From NCBI GenBank assembly GCA_964417875.1, contig CAYQJU010000054.1:1-18193 (forward strand): a stretch of DNA of 18,193 bases. Direction: 5' to 3'. The position numbers were made by a program, and so were the translations under genes. The notes under the pieces were generated by a model. It was given only the letters and a program-made list of their open reading frames with translations. It had not been told where the DNA came from and did not search any database. This document shows, in pieces, positions 6,560-13,300 of this stretch (within the stretch, counting starts at the first letter, position 1; each line of letters begins with the position of its first letter). The stretch is from ZC4RG30 sp964417875. Its GTDB lineage: Bacteria; Pseudomonadota; Gammaproteobacteria; Steroidobacterales; Steroidobacteraceae.

Positions 6560-7375
6560 TCAGCGCTGGCACGTCCCGCACCAGAACGTCGCCCGCTGCC
6601 CCATCACGCGCTGCTTCACCGGGTTGCCGCAGACCAGGCAGGGCTCGCCGGCGCGTCCATAAATGTACAGCTTCTGCCGGAAATACCCCGGCGATCCATC
6701 GGCGCGGAGGAAATTGCGCAATGTGGTGCCGCCGGCCTCGATGGCATCGGTCAGCACGGCCTTGATGGCGGCGGCCAGCGCCGCAGCCTGCGCCCGTGTC
6801 ACCGAGCGCGCCGCGCGACCGGGCCGGATTCCGGCGCGGAACAATGACTCGCTGGCGTAGATGTTGCCCACGCCGACCACGAGATGGCTGTTCATGATGG
6901 CCAGCTTCACCGCGATGCGGCGCCGGCGCAGCACGCCATGCAGATAGTCGGCGTCGAAGGCGTCTTCGAGCGGCTCGGGTGCCAGCTTCTTCAGCAGCGT
7001 GTGTGCGGAAGGTTCGCCCGTCGTGTGGTGCAGGCTGCCGAAGCGGCGCGGATCGTTGAAGCGCAGCAGCCAGCCGGAATCCATCTCGATGTCGAAGTGA
7101 TCATGCGGTTCGCGCGCGGTGCGGATGGGCAGCACGCGCAGCGAGCCGGACATGCCCAGGTGCACCAGCAGGTGGCCGTGGTCGAGCTGCAGCAGCAGAT
7201 ATTTGCCGCGGCGCTGCACGGCGTGGATGCGCTGGCCGCGCGCCCAGTCGGCGAGCTTCGCGTCCACGCGCCAGCGCAGCCGCGGCTCGTGCACGGTGAG
7301 CCGCGAGATCAGTCGCCCGGTGACATGCGGTTCGATGCCGCGGCGGGTGGTTTCGACTTCGGGCAGTTCGGGCAT
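6560..7375 (-). CDS. mutM: Formamidopyrimidine-DNA glycosylase MutM (Fpg)
   Basis: MutM excises 8-oxoguanine and formamidopyrimidines from DNA and cleaves the abasic site by beta,delta-elimination. The 271-residue protein starts MPELPEVETTRRG, so the catalytic proline and glutamate sit directly after the initiator methionine; this fixes the start at 7373-7375 although the frame is open five codons further upstream. Lys58 lies in RRGKYLLL, the helix-two-turn-helix region includes VGVGNIYASE (167-176), and the C-terminal zinc finger has Cys246, Cys249, Cys266 and Cys269 in a CxxC-x16-CxxC arrangement. No convincing Shine-Dalgarno is visible. It lies downstream of rpmB-rpmG, as in E. coli, but is separated from them by a terminator hairpin. 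The second glycosylase gene follows. Confidence 0.97.
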   Translation of the reverse strand: MPELPEVETTRRGIEPHVTGRLISRLTVHEPRLRWRVDAKLADWARGQRIHAVQRRGKYLLLQLDHGHLLVHLGMSGSLRVLPIRTAREPHDHFDIEMDSGWLLRFNDPRRFGSLHHTTGEPSAHTLLKKLAPEPLEDAFDADYLHGVLRRRRIAVKLAIMNSHLVVGVGNIYASESLFRAGIRPGRAARSVTRAQAAALAAAIKAVLTDAIEAGGTTLRNFLRADGSPGYFRQKLYIYGRAGEPCLVCGNPVKQRVMGQRATFWCGTCQR

Positions 7376-7428
7376 GGCGTTGGCAAGCATGCCATGGCGG
7401 CCGCCGCCGTTGATCCTGTCGCCAGATG

Positions 7429-7458
7429 CGAAGAACCCGCCGTGTGGCGGGTTCTTCG
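7429..7458 (-). terminator. Terminator hairpin after rpmG
   Basis: A 13-base-pair perfect stem, CGAAGAACCCGCC, with a four-base loop and its exact complement lies 32 bases after the rpmG stop and before mutM. The stem is very stable. No long U tract follows on the minus strand, so termination may be partial or bidirectional, and readthrough into mutM is possible. Confidence 0.75.
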
Positions 7459-7489
7459 CGGACTAAGCAAGATGCCTGGAGGGGGCCGC

Positions 7490-7645
7490 TTACTTGATCT
7501 TGGTTTCCTTGTACGTGACGTGCTTGCGCACGACCGGATCGTACTTTTTCGTCTCGAGCTTCTCGGGATGCAGACGCTTGTTCTTCATCGCCACGTAGAA
7601 GTGGCCGGTGTTGGCCGTGGACAGCAGCTTGATCTTCTCGCGCAT
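7490..7645 (-). CDS. rpmG: 50S ribosomal protein L33
   Basis: This 51-residue protein of the large ribosomal subunit begins MREKIKLLSTANTGHFY and ends VRKHVTYKETKIK, matching E. coli L33 nearly throughout. It has no CxxC zinc-ribbon pairs, so it is the zinc-independent (C-minus) form. The start ATG follows AAGGAG, which overlaps the rpmB stop codon (TAAGGAG). The gene starts 12 bases after rpmB and is co-transcribed with it, and the strong hairpin at 7429-7458 ends the unit. Confidence 0.98.
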   Translation of the reverse strand: MREKIKLLSTANTGHFYVAMKNKRLHPEKLETKKYDPVVRKHVTYKETKIK

Positions 7646-7657
7646 GGCAGAGGCTCC

Positions 7658-7894
7658 TTACACCGACGCGCCGGAGGCGCGCATCTTCGCGATCACCGCG
7701 TCGATGCCGTTCTTCTCGATGGTGCGCAGGCCCCGGCTGGAGACGCGCAGCTTGATCCAACGCTTCTCGTCCTCGAGCCAGAAACGCTGCTCGTGCAGGT
7801 TGGGCAGGAAACGGCGCTTCTTCTTGTTGTTGGCATGCGAGACGGTGTTGCCGACCGTCGGACGCTTGCCGGTCACTTCGCAGACGCGGGACAT
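7658..7894 (-). CDS. rpmB: 50S ribosomal protein L28
   Basis: This 78-residue large-subunit ribosomal protein starts MSRVCEVTGKRPTVGNTVSH, the L28 signature, followed by ANNKKKRRFLPNL and the C-terminal RWIKLRVSSRGLRTIEKNGID. Length and sequence equal the family norm. Only one cysteine is present, so it is the zinc-free type. The frame is open much further upstream, but ATG at 7892-7894 gives the true N-terminus and has AAGGA about eight bases upstream. It is first in the rpmB-rpmG unit, downstream of a sigma-70-like promoter at 7965-7993. Confidence 0.98.
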   Translation of the reverse strand: MSRVCEVTGKRPTVGNTVSHANNKKKRRFLPNLHEQRFWLEDEKRWIKLRVSSRGLRTIEKNGIDAVIAKMRASGASV

Positions 7895-7964
7895 GGCGTG
7901 ATCCTTCGAAAAAACCAGGTTGCGGCGCTCCGCGGGCCAGGCCGGGAGTGCCAAAAGGGCGTGC

Positions 7965-7993
7965 TTTATACCAGTCGGGGGCAGGGGGAGCAA
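7965..7993 (-). promoter_or_regulatory. Candidate sigma-70 promoter of rpmB-rpmG
   Basis: On the minus strand TTGCTC is followed by a 17-base spacer and TATAAA, about 70 bases upstream of the rpmB start. The -10 is a good match and the -35 only keeps the TTG. TATAAA stands out in a GC-rich surrounding. Assigned by eye. Confidence 0.5.
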
Positions 7994-8050
7994 GGGCACG
8001 GCAGCGGGGAACCCCGCCGAAACGGCCCAGCCTCCCTGCGCGCCAGGACA

Positions 8051-8079
8051 TGGACATTGCTGCATGGGCGCATCATGAT
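8051..8079 (+). promoter_or_regulatory. Candidate promoter of the vapBC-type operon
   Basis: TGGACA (8051-8056), a 17-base spacer and CATGAT (8074-8079) match the sigma-70 consensus at five and four of six positions. The expected transcription start, about seven bases after the -10, coincides with the A of the antitoxin ATG at 8086. This would make the message leaderless, which agrees with the lack of a Shine-Dalgarno there. Confidence 0.45.
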
Positions 8080-8081
8080 GC
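8070..8081 (+). promoter_or_regulatory. Palindrome over the -10 region: likely autoregulatory operator
   Basis: GCATCATGATGC is a perfect 12-base palindrome ending four bases before the antitoxin start codon and covering the predicted -10. Ribbon-helix-helix antitoxins usually repress their own promoters by binding such sites. A 12-base palindrome occurs a few times by chance in a window this size, so the argument rests on its position. Confidence 0.5.
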
Positions 8082-8085
8082 ACTG

Positions 8086-8328
8086 ATGCGAACGACCATC
8101 GATCTACCTGAAGACCTCCACCAGATCGCGCTCGCCCTGGCCCGGGACACCGGGCGAAGCCTCAGTCAGGCCGTGGCCCTGCTGATGCGGCGGGGCCTGG
8201 CCGAACACCCCCGCGTGGCCGAATCGGCTGCGGCCTATGTCATCGACGCCGCCACAGGGCTGCCGCGCGTGCAGTCCAGCCGCCCGGTCACCAGCGAGGA
8301 TGTCCGCGCCACTGAGGACGAGGGGTGA
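8086..8328 (+). CDS. VapB-type antitoxin, ribbon-helix-helix family
   Basis: This 80-residue protein begins MRTTIDLPEDLHQIALALAR, the beta-strand and first helix of a ribbon-helix-helix DNA-binding domain. TGRSLSQAVALLMRRGL follows as the second helix (about 22-38). The C-terminal half (40-80) is less structured and acidic at its end, as expected for the part that wraps around and blocks the toxin. It should neutralise the PIN-domain nuclease encoded next and, with it, repress the operon. The reading frame is open upstream to 7948, but homologous antitoxins start MRTTID, so ATG 8086 is chosen. There is no clear ribosome binding site. The stop codon overlaps the toxin's GTG by four bases. Confidence 0.85.
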   Translation: MRTTIDLPEDLHQIALALARDTGRSLSQAVALLMRRGLAEHPRVAESAAAYVIDAATGLPRVQSSRPVTSEDVRATEDEG

Positions 8329-8747
8329 CCCTGGACGATCCCGCACCACCGGTCCTGCTGGATGCAAACCTGCTCGTCGCCCTTGCCGATGCAGCGCACG
8401 TGCATCACGCGGCGGCGGCCCGCTGGTTTGTCTCCCGGGACTTCGCGTTTGCGACCTGTCCCTTCACGCAGGCTGCCCTGCTGCGGGTCCTGCTGCGACT
8501 TGGCACCGTCCCGGATGCAACGGTCGCAGCCGAGGTGCTGCGCGGCTTCACCGGCCACCCGCGTCACCGTTTCTGGCGCGACGAACTCGACTGTTCCGCC
8601 ATGTCATGGAGCTGGATGGTGGGGCACAGGCAAGTCACGGATGGCTACCTGGCTGCGCTGGCGCGGCACCATGGCGGAAAACTTGCAACGCTGGACCGGG
8701 GACTGGCGGCAGTGCATGCAGACGTGGCTCTGCTGGTCGCTCCCTAA
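8325..8747 (+). CDS. VapC-type toxin, PIN-domain ribonuclease
   Basis: This 140-residue PIN-domain protein is the likely toxin of the pair, a magnesium-dependent RNase that would cleave tRNA or rRNA when free of its antitoxin. The PIN acidic residues seen are Asp13 in LLDANLLVALAD, Asp106 in RQVTDGYLAALAR and Asp124 in LATLDRGL. The position that is often glutamate after the CPxT motif reads TQAALLRVL (Gln49), as I recall for the Mycobacterium-type PIN subfamily (Mtu_PIN). The start is GTG, overlapping the antitoxin stop (GTGA) with GAGG just upstream, so translation is coupled. The stop codon overlaps that of radC on the other strand by four bases, which suggests compact insertion of the operon between rpmB and radC. 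The cellular target is unknown. Confidence 0.87.
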   Translation: MTLDDPAPPVLLDANLLVALADAAHVHHAAAARWFVSRDFAFATCPFTQAALLRVLLRLGTVPDATVAAEVLRGFTGHPRHRFWRDELDCSAMSWSWMVGHRQVTDGYLAALARHHGGKLATLDRGLAAVHADVALLVAP

Positions 8748-9418
8748 AGAACTCCACGCTCCGCAAGCGACACGCACCGGCTGTCGCCGACGATCAGGTG
8801 GTCCAGCACCCGGATATCCACCAGCCCCAGCGCATCCTTCAGCCGCAGCGTGATCAGCTCGTCCGCCTGGCTGGGCTCGGCCACGCCAGAGGGATGATTG
8901 TGGGCCAGGATCACGGCGGCCGCATTGCGCGCCAGCGCCTGGCGCACCACCTCGCGCGGATGCACGCTGGCGCCGTCGATGGTGCCGCGGAACAGCTCGT
9001 CGCAGGCGATCAGCCGATGGCGGTTGTCGAGGAACAGCGCGCAGAACACCTCGTAGGGCAGGTCGCGCAGCTTGGCCACCAGGAACACCCGCGTGGCCGC
9101 CGGCGAGTCGAGCAGCGGCTGCAGCGAGGCCTCCTGCTGGTAATGCCGACGCGAGAGTTCCAGCGCAGCCTGCAGCAGGCCATAGCGGCGTGCGCCCAGT
9201 CCGGGCGTGGCGCTGCACCGGCCGCGGTCGGCGGTGAGCAGCCCGCGCAACGAGCCGAACTCGCGGATCAGCGCGCCACCCACGTCGACGGCGCTGCGGC
9301 CGCGGCAACCGGTGCCGAACAGCACCGCCAGCAGTTCCGCATCGGTGAGCCGGCCTGCGCCATGGGCCAGCAGTTTCTCGCGCGGACGTTCTTGTTCAGG
9401 CCAGTCACGGATCGTCAT
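8744..9418 (-). CDS. radC: RadC-family JAMM-domain protein
   Basis: RadC-family proteins (formerly linked to DNA repair) have an N-terminal helix-hairpin-helix-like region and a C-terminal JAMM/MPN metalloprotease-like domain; their true role is unsettled. The 224 residues match the family length. They include LLAHGAGRLTDAELLAVLFGTG (16-37 region), and in the JAMM part a glutamate at about 123 (LPYEVFCALFLD), HNHPSG (173-178) and Asp186 in EPSQADELI as metal ligands. LDHLIVG (205-211) is the family ending. The start ATG 9416-9418 has GGAGG five bases upstream, although the frame is open beyond it. In E. coli radC directly precedes rpmB; here it is on the same strand as rpmB, but the toxin-antitoxin operon lies between them. 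Confidence 0.94.
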   Translation of the reverse strand: MTIRDWPEQERPREKLLAHGAGRLTDAELLAVLFGTGCRGRSAVDVGGALIREFGSLRGLLTADRGRCSATPGLGARRYGLLQAALELSRRHYQQEASLQPLLDSPAATRVFLVAKLRDLPYEVFCALFLDNRHRLIACDELFRGTIDGASVHPREVVRQALARNAAAVILAHNHPSGVAEPSQADELITLRLKDALGLVDIRVLDHLIVGDSRCVSLAERGVL

Positions 9419-9584
9419 CACTACCTCCGGCGCGCAGTGTCGCGCGAGCGTCCGCGCCACGGACCGCGCGAATCTCGCCAACCGCAGGCAATTGCCGATT
9501 CCATCCGCCGATGACGGCGTTCCGGCTGACAGCGGTGCACGCCCCCGGCCCGTAGATTCAGGCGTATCCGGAAATGGAGGACGC

Positions 9585-10601
9585 ATGGACCCGGGACCGC
9601 GCTCGCTGCAGCACATCCGCACGATTCTCGCCATTGCACTGGCCGGGGTGTTCCTGTGGCATTTCGGTTCCTTCCTGATGGTGCTGTTCGTCGCCATCCT
9701 GGTCGCCGTCGGCCTGCATGCGCCAGCGGCGCTGCTCGCCCGGCACACCCCGCTTCCCTACGGCTGGTCGCTGGCCGTCGTCCTGGTGCTGCTGGTGGCG
9801 CTGGCCACGGGGTTCGGCTGGGTCGCCGCGCCGAGCATTGCCAGCCAGGCGGACGAGATGCGCTCCCGCATCCCGGAGTTGATGGAACTCGGCCGCTCCC
9901 GCCTGGAGCAGTACCAGTGGGGCCGCGACCTGCTGGAATCCGGCTCCGGAAGCGCCGGCGACATCGCCACCAGCAGCCGCCTGTGGACGGGACTGGCTGG
10001 CGTGTTCTCCACCGCCTTCGGTGCCGTCGCGAACCTCGTGCTGATCCTGTTCGTCGGTCTTTACCTTGCCGTGCAGCCGGGTCTCTACAAGCGCGGCGTG
10101 GTGTTCCTCGCACCTGACCGCATGCGCTCCCGGCTCAGCGAACTGCTCGAGGAAAGTGCCTCGGTGCTGCGCCACTGGCTGTTCGGCACCATGCTGTCGA
10201 TGCTCACCATCGGCGTGCTCACCTTCATCGGACTGAGCCTGCTCGGTGTGCCGCTGGCGCTGCTGCTGGCAGTGATCGCGGCGCTGCTGGCGTTCATCCC
10301 GAACATCGGCCCGGTGATCTCGGCCGTGCCCGCGGTGCTGCTGAGCCTGCTCGAAGGTCCGCAGCAGGCGATGTATGTCGCGCTGCTGTACATCGGCGTG
10401 CAGACCATCGAGAGCTACCTGATCACCCCGTTCATCCAGCGGCGCACGGTGAGCTTGCCGCCGGCGCTGACCATCTCCTCCCAGTTCCTGCTCGGCATGC
10501 TGGCCGGTGCGCTGGGGCTGTTTGTCGCCACACCGCTGGCCGCGGTGGGCCTGACGCTGGTGCGCAGGCTGCGGTCGGGAACGTCGCCTTCCGACGATTG
10601 A
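9585..10601 (+). CDS. AI-2E transporter / PerM family membrane protein
   Basis: This 338-residue polytopic membrane protein has helices at about 11-46, 61-82, 140-163, 200-222, 225-255, 264-282 and 298-325. A hydrophilic amphipathic stretch at 83-135 is probably an extended coiled or interfacial region. The family signature FIPNIGPVISAVPAVLL (237-253) and the ending LGLFVATPLAAVGLTLVRRL are typical of PF01594. Members have been described as autoinducer-2 exporters (TqsA), as the PerM permease and as ion antiporters, so the substrate is not predictable. Start ATG 9585 follows GGAGG by four bases. Although the frame is open back into radC on the other strand, this start gives the family N-terminus. 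It is divergent from radC across a 166-base gap in which I see no convincing promoter. Confidence 0.88.
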   Translation: MDPGPRSLQHIRTILAIALAGVFLWHFGSFLMVLFVAILVAVGLHAPAALLARHTPLPYGWSLAVVLVLLVALATGFGWVAAPSIASQADEMRSRIPELMELGRSRLEQYQWGRDLLESGSGSAGDIATSSRLWTGLAGVFSTAFGAVANLVLILFVGLYLAVQPGLYKRGVVFLAPDRMRSRLSELLEESASVLRHWLFGTMLSMLTIGVLTFIGLSLLGVPLALLLAVIAALLAFIPNIGPVISAVPAVLLSLLEGPQQAMYVALLYIGVQTIESYLITPFIQRRTVSLPPALTISSQFLLGMLAGALGLFVATPLAAVGLTLVRRLRSGTSPSDD

Positions 10602-10605
10602 GGGC

Positions 10606-10621
10606 GCCAGCACAGGCTGGC
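10606..10621 (+). terminator. Weak hairpin after the AI-2E family gene
   Basis: GCCAGC and its complement GCTGGC are separated by four bases, starting five bases after the stop codon. The stem is only six base pairs and no T tract follows, so it may merely pause transcription before coaBC. Confidence 0.25.
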
Positions 10622-10698
10622 AGGGGTGTCAACCGACCCCGGCGGCGTCCCTGTGGCGCGATCCCGGCCCGGCTGGATAAGCACATCGCAGGTGCTAC

Positions 10699-11961
10699 AT
10701 GGATCAAATGCGCCAGTTCTCCGAGAATTTCCGCATGGAGCGCGATGGCAAACGGATCCTGCTCGGGGTGACTGGCGGTATCGCGGCTTACAAGAGCCCG
10801 GATGTCGTCCGGCGCCTGATCGAGCGTGGCGCGGAAGTGCAGGTGGTGATGACCACCGGCGCGCGCGAATTCGTGCAGCCGCTGACTTTCCAGGCGGTGT
10901 CCGGTCGCGAGGTGCGCAGCGACCTGTGGGACGAGACCGCCGAGCGCGCGATGGGCCACATCGAACTGGCGCGCTGGGCAGACCTGGTGCTGATCGCGCC
11001 CGCCACCGCCGACTTCCTCGCGCAGCTTGCCCATGGCATGGCCGACAACCTGCTCAACACCGTCTGCCTGGCCACCAGCGCACCGCTGGCCGTGGCGCCG
11101 GCGATGAACCGCCTGATGTGGTCCAACCCCGCCACGCAGGACAATGTCGCACGACTGCGCGCGCGCGGCGTGCAGGTGTTCGGGCCGGACAGCGGCAGCC
11201 AGGCCTGCGGCGAGGTTGGCGAGGGTCGCATGATGGAGCCGGCCGAGATCGCCGCGCACGCCTTTGCCGTGCTGCCGGCCGAGGGCCCGCTGAAGGGCCG
11301 CAAGGTGCTGATCACCGCCGGCCCCACGCGCGAGCGCATCGACCCGGTGCGTTTCATCAGCAATCGCAGCTCCGGCAAGATGGGCTATGCCGTCGCGCAG
11401 GCGGCGCGCGAACGCGGCGCCGAAGTGGTGCTGGTCAGCGGACCGGTCAACCTGGCCGCGCCGGCGGGCATCCGCCGCGTCTGCGTCGAGAGCGCGCAGC
11501 AGATGCATGATGCGGTGATGGCCGAGATGGCTGGCGTCGACATCTTCATCGGCACCGCGGCCGTGGCCGACTATCGTCCCGCCGCGCCCTGCGACTGCAA
11601 GATCAAGAAGACCTCGGACAAGCTCGATCTGTGCATGGAGCGCACCATCGACATCCTGGCTGCGGTGTCTGCGCGCGCGGACCGGCCATTCACGGTGGGC
11701 TTCGCCGCCGAGACCAACGATGTGGAACAGCACGCACTGGCCAAGCTGGAGCGCAAGAACCTCGACCTGATCGCGGCCAACGAGGTGGGCGACACCAAGT
11801 GCTTCGAGCAGGACGACAATGCGATCACGGTGCTGTGGCCGGGTGGCGGAAGGCTCGAGCTGGGCGCTGGTGCGAAGACGGAACTGGCGCGCAAGCTGCT
11901 GGATGTGATTGCCGGGCGATACCTGCAGCATCTGGGCGTGAAGCCGGCCGTCGTGGCTTAG
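10699..11961 (+). CDS. coaBC: Bifunctional CoaBC: phosphopantothenoylcysteine synthetase/decarboxylase
   Basis: CoaBC condenses 4'-phosphopantothenate with cysteine using CTP (CoaB part), then decarboxylates the product with FMN (CoaC part) to give 4'-phosphopantetheine, the substrate of CoaD. The 420 residues show the flavoprotein domain with LLGVTGGIAAYKS (21-33), the catalytic histidine in GHIELARWAD (His87), APAMN (133-137) and the active cysteine in QACGEVGEGRM (Cys170). The synthetase half has AGPTRERIDPVRFISNRSSG (207-226), GTAAVADYRP (285-294) and the lysine-rich KIKK (301-304). The first ATG at 10699 follows AGGTG and is used. Later ATGs at 10708 and 10735 are possible and would remove an extra N-terminal peptide of up to 12 residues. 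The following small membrane protein and dut lie on the same strand. Confidence 0.95.
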   Translation: MDQMRQFSENFRMERDGKRILLGVTGGIAAYKSPDVVRRLIERGAEVQVVMTTGAREFVQPLTFQAVSGREVRSDLWDETAERAMGHIELARWADLVLIAPATADFLAQLAHGMADNLLNTVCLATSAPLAVAPAMNRLMWSNPATQDNVARLRARGVQVFGPDSGSQACGEVGEGRMMEPAEIAAHAFAVLPAEGPLKGRKVLITAGPTRERIDPVRFISNRSSGKMGYAVAQAARERGAEVVLVSGPVNLAAPAGIRRVCVESAQQMHDAVMAEMAGVDIFIGTAAVADYRPAAPCDCKIKKTSDKLDLCMERTIDILAAVSARADRPFTVGFAAETNDVEQHALAKLERKNLDLIAANEVGDTKCFEQDDNAITVLWPGGGRLELGAGAKTELARKLLDVIAGRYLQHLGVKPAVVA

Positions 11962-12070
11962 GCCCTGCGCCAGGCGACCTGCCTCTCTCCCGTTTGAACG
12001 CCGCCAGCACCTGCCCGGCACGCTGCGCCCGTAGTACGCTGGCGCGAAGAAGCAACGCGGGAGAATGACC

Positions 12071-12415
12071 ATGGCGGGATTCCTGATCCGGCTGCTGATC
12101 AATGCACTGGGTCTCTGGTTGGCGGCAGCGATCGTCCCCGGCATCGCCATCACCGGTACCGGCACTCTGATCCTCGCGGCATTGCTGATGGGCGTCGTCA
12201 ATGCGCTGGTGCGCCCCATCGCGGTGCTGCTCACGCTGCCGATCACCATTGTGACGCTGGGCATCTTCCTGCTGGTGCTCAATGCGGCGATGTTCGCGCT
12301 GGTGGCGTGGCTGTTGCCGGGGTTCACCGTCAGCGGATTCTGGGCGGCGCTGGCCGGCTGGGCCATCGTGTGGGCGGTGAGCTGGTTCGCGGCGCTGTTC
12401 AAGGAGCGTGGCTGA
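12071..12415 (+). CDS. Small membrane protein of the phage-holin-like / YvlD family
   Basis: This 114-residue protein has four predicted membrane helices (about 5-25, 32-48, 53-80 and 87-110) and the family motif NALVRPIAVLLTLPITIVTL (44-63), characteristic of PF04020. Despite the database name 'phage holin family', members are chromosomal proteins of unknown function. No phage genes are nearby, so a lytic role is unlikely. GGGAG lies seven bases before ATG 12071 and only one base before an earlier ATG at 12065, so 12071 is preferred. The stop codon is directly adjacent to the GTG of dut, and the two are very likely translated from one message. Confidence 0.85.
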   Translation: MAGFLIRLLINALGLWLAAAIVPGIAITGTGTLILAALLMGVVNALVRPIAVLLTLPITIVTLGIFLLVLNAAMFALVAWLLPGFTVSGFWAALAGWAIVWAVSWFAALFKERG

Positions 12416-12871
12416 GTGCAGCAGCTGAAGGTCCGCGTCCTCGACCCCCGCCTCGGCAGCACCTGGCCGCTGCCCACCTATGCCACCGCCGGTTCCGCCG
12501 GCCTCGACCTGCGCGCGGTGATCGATGCGCCGATCGGTCTTGCGCCCGGGGCGACCGCACTGATCCCCACCGGCCTTGCCATCCACATCGATGATCCCGG
12601 TCACGCGGCGATGATCCTGCCGCGCTCGGGCCTCGGCCACAAACACGGCATCGTGCTTGGCAACCTGGTCGGGCTGATCGATTCGGACTACCAGGGACAG
12701 CTGATGGTGTCCTGCTGGAATCGCGGCAGCGCGACCTTCACAATCGAACCTGGCGAGCGGATCGCGCAGATGGTGATTGTGCCGGTCCTGCAGGTGCAGC
12801 TGCAGGTGGTGGAAGACTTCACCGCCAGCGCACGGGGCGCCGGGGGTTTTGGTCACTCGGGGCGAAGCTGA
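12416..12871 (+). CDS. dut: dUTP diphosphatase (dUTPase)
   Basis: Dut hydrolyses dUTP to dUMP and pyrophosphate, which keeps uracil out of DNA and supplies the precursor of dTMP. The 151-residue trimeric-type enzyme has all five family motifs: I AGSAGLDLRA (25-34), II PRSGLG (69-74), III GNLVGLIDSDYQGQLMV (82-98, catalytic Asp91), IV EPGERIAQMVI (111-121) and V GAGGFGHSG (141-149). The start is GTG, touching the previous stop codon, with AAGGAG about nine bases upstream. Its TGA overlaps the following regulator's ATG by one base. In E. coli dut follows coaBC directly; here the small membrane protein lies between them. Confidence 0.97.
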   Translation: MQQLKVRVLDPRLGSTWPLPTYATAGSAGLDLRAVIDAPIGLAPGATALIPTGLAIHIDDPGHAAMILPRSGLGHKHGIVLGNLVGLIDSDYQGQLMVSCWNRGSATFTIEPGERIAQMVIVPVLQVQLQVVEDFTASARGAGGFGHSGRS

Positions 12872-13179
12872 TGAAAATCATGACGGGTCCTCTGTGTCGC
12901 GCGGCACGCGCGCTGGTGCAGCTCACCGCGGAACAGGTGGCGCAGAAGGCGCAGCTTGATCCGCAGGTCATCCTCGACTACGAGGCGGGTCTTGGCGACC
13001 CGGGCCCGGAGGTGCGGCGCGCATTGTTCGAGACGCTGGAACTTGCCGGCGCCGTGTTCATCCCCGAGAACGGCGGCGGTGCCGGCGTGCGGCTGAAATA
13101 TTCCCGTCGCGACCTGCGGAGCGTGCGCAAGTGGGAGGGCGAGGGCGGCGCCGTTCCCGAGGACGACGCCTGGCTCTGA
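12871..13179 (+). CDS. Small XRE-family helix-turn-helix protein
   Basis: This 102-residue protein has a short Cro/C1-type domain (about 6-62): TGPLCRAARALVQLTAEQVA, then a helix-turn-helix around 19-48, then LELAGAVFIPENGGGAGVRLK (56-76). The AGxxFIPENGGGxGVRL ending is characteristic of a widespread group of one-domain XRE proteins. A conserved-looking C-terminal segment (SRRDLRSVRKWEGEGG, 78-93) follows. The DNA target is unknown. It overlaps dut by one base (TGATG), so it is translationally coupled and part of the dut operon. The start is the ATG at 12871; ATG 12880 (fourth residue) would also work. A GC-rich hairpin follows the stop codon. Confidence 0.85.
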   Translation: MKIMTGPLCRAARALVQLTAEQVAQKAQLDPQVILDYEAGLGDPGPEVRRALFETLELAGAVFIPENGGGAGVRLKYSRRDLRSVRKWEGEGGAVPEDDAWL

Positions 13180-13187
13180 TGCTCGCG

Positions 13188-13209
13188 GCGCGGCAGTAAC
13201 CGGCCGCGC
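13188..13209 (+). terminator. Possible terminator hairpin after the dut operon
   Basis: GCGCGGC, an eight-base loop and GCCGCGC form a seven-base-pair all-GC stem starting nine bases after the stop codon of the XRE gene. There is no T tract, so intrinsic termination would be inefficient. The rest of the 121-base gap up to 13300 shows nothing else clear. Confidence 0.35.
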
Positions 13210-13300
13210 TCCACGCCGCCCTGCCGGGCCCGCGCTGCACACCCGGCACGGGGCCTGCGGATTCAGGGAGAGTTCAGCCCGCCGGCGTAGCCTCGGCATC

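Noticed and set aside
9487..9496. Palindrome GGCAATTGCC in the radC / AI-2E family divergent region
   Set aside because: Ten-base palindromes are expected many times by chance in 18 kb and it is not positioned over a recognisable promoter.
9526..9558. CTGACA and TAGATT as a promoter for the AI-2E family gene
   Set aside because: The spacer is 21 bases, outside the usual 15-19, and no alternative box fits.
12071..12415. Prophage remnant suggested by the 'holin family' match
   Set aside because: No endolysin, integrase, capsid or attachment-like repeats are nearby; the family is chromosomal despite its name and the gene is coupled to dut.
10432..12477. Minus-strand open frame of 681 codons across coaBC and the small membrane gene
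   Set aside because: Antisense to coaBC, with no recognisable domain and no plausible ribosome site; a GC-driven shadow.
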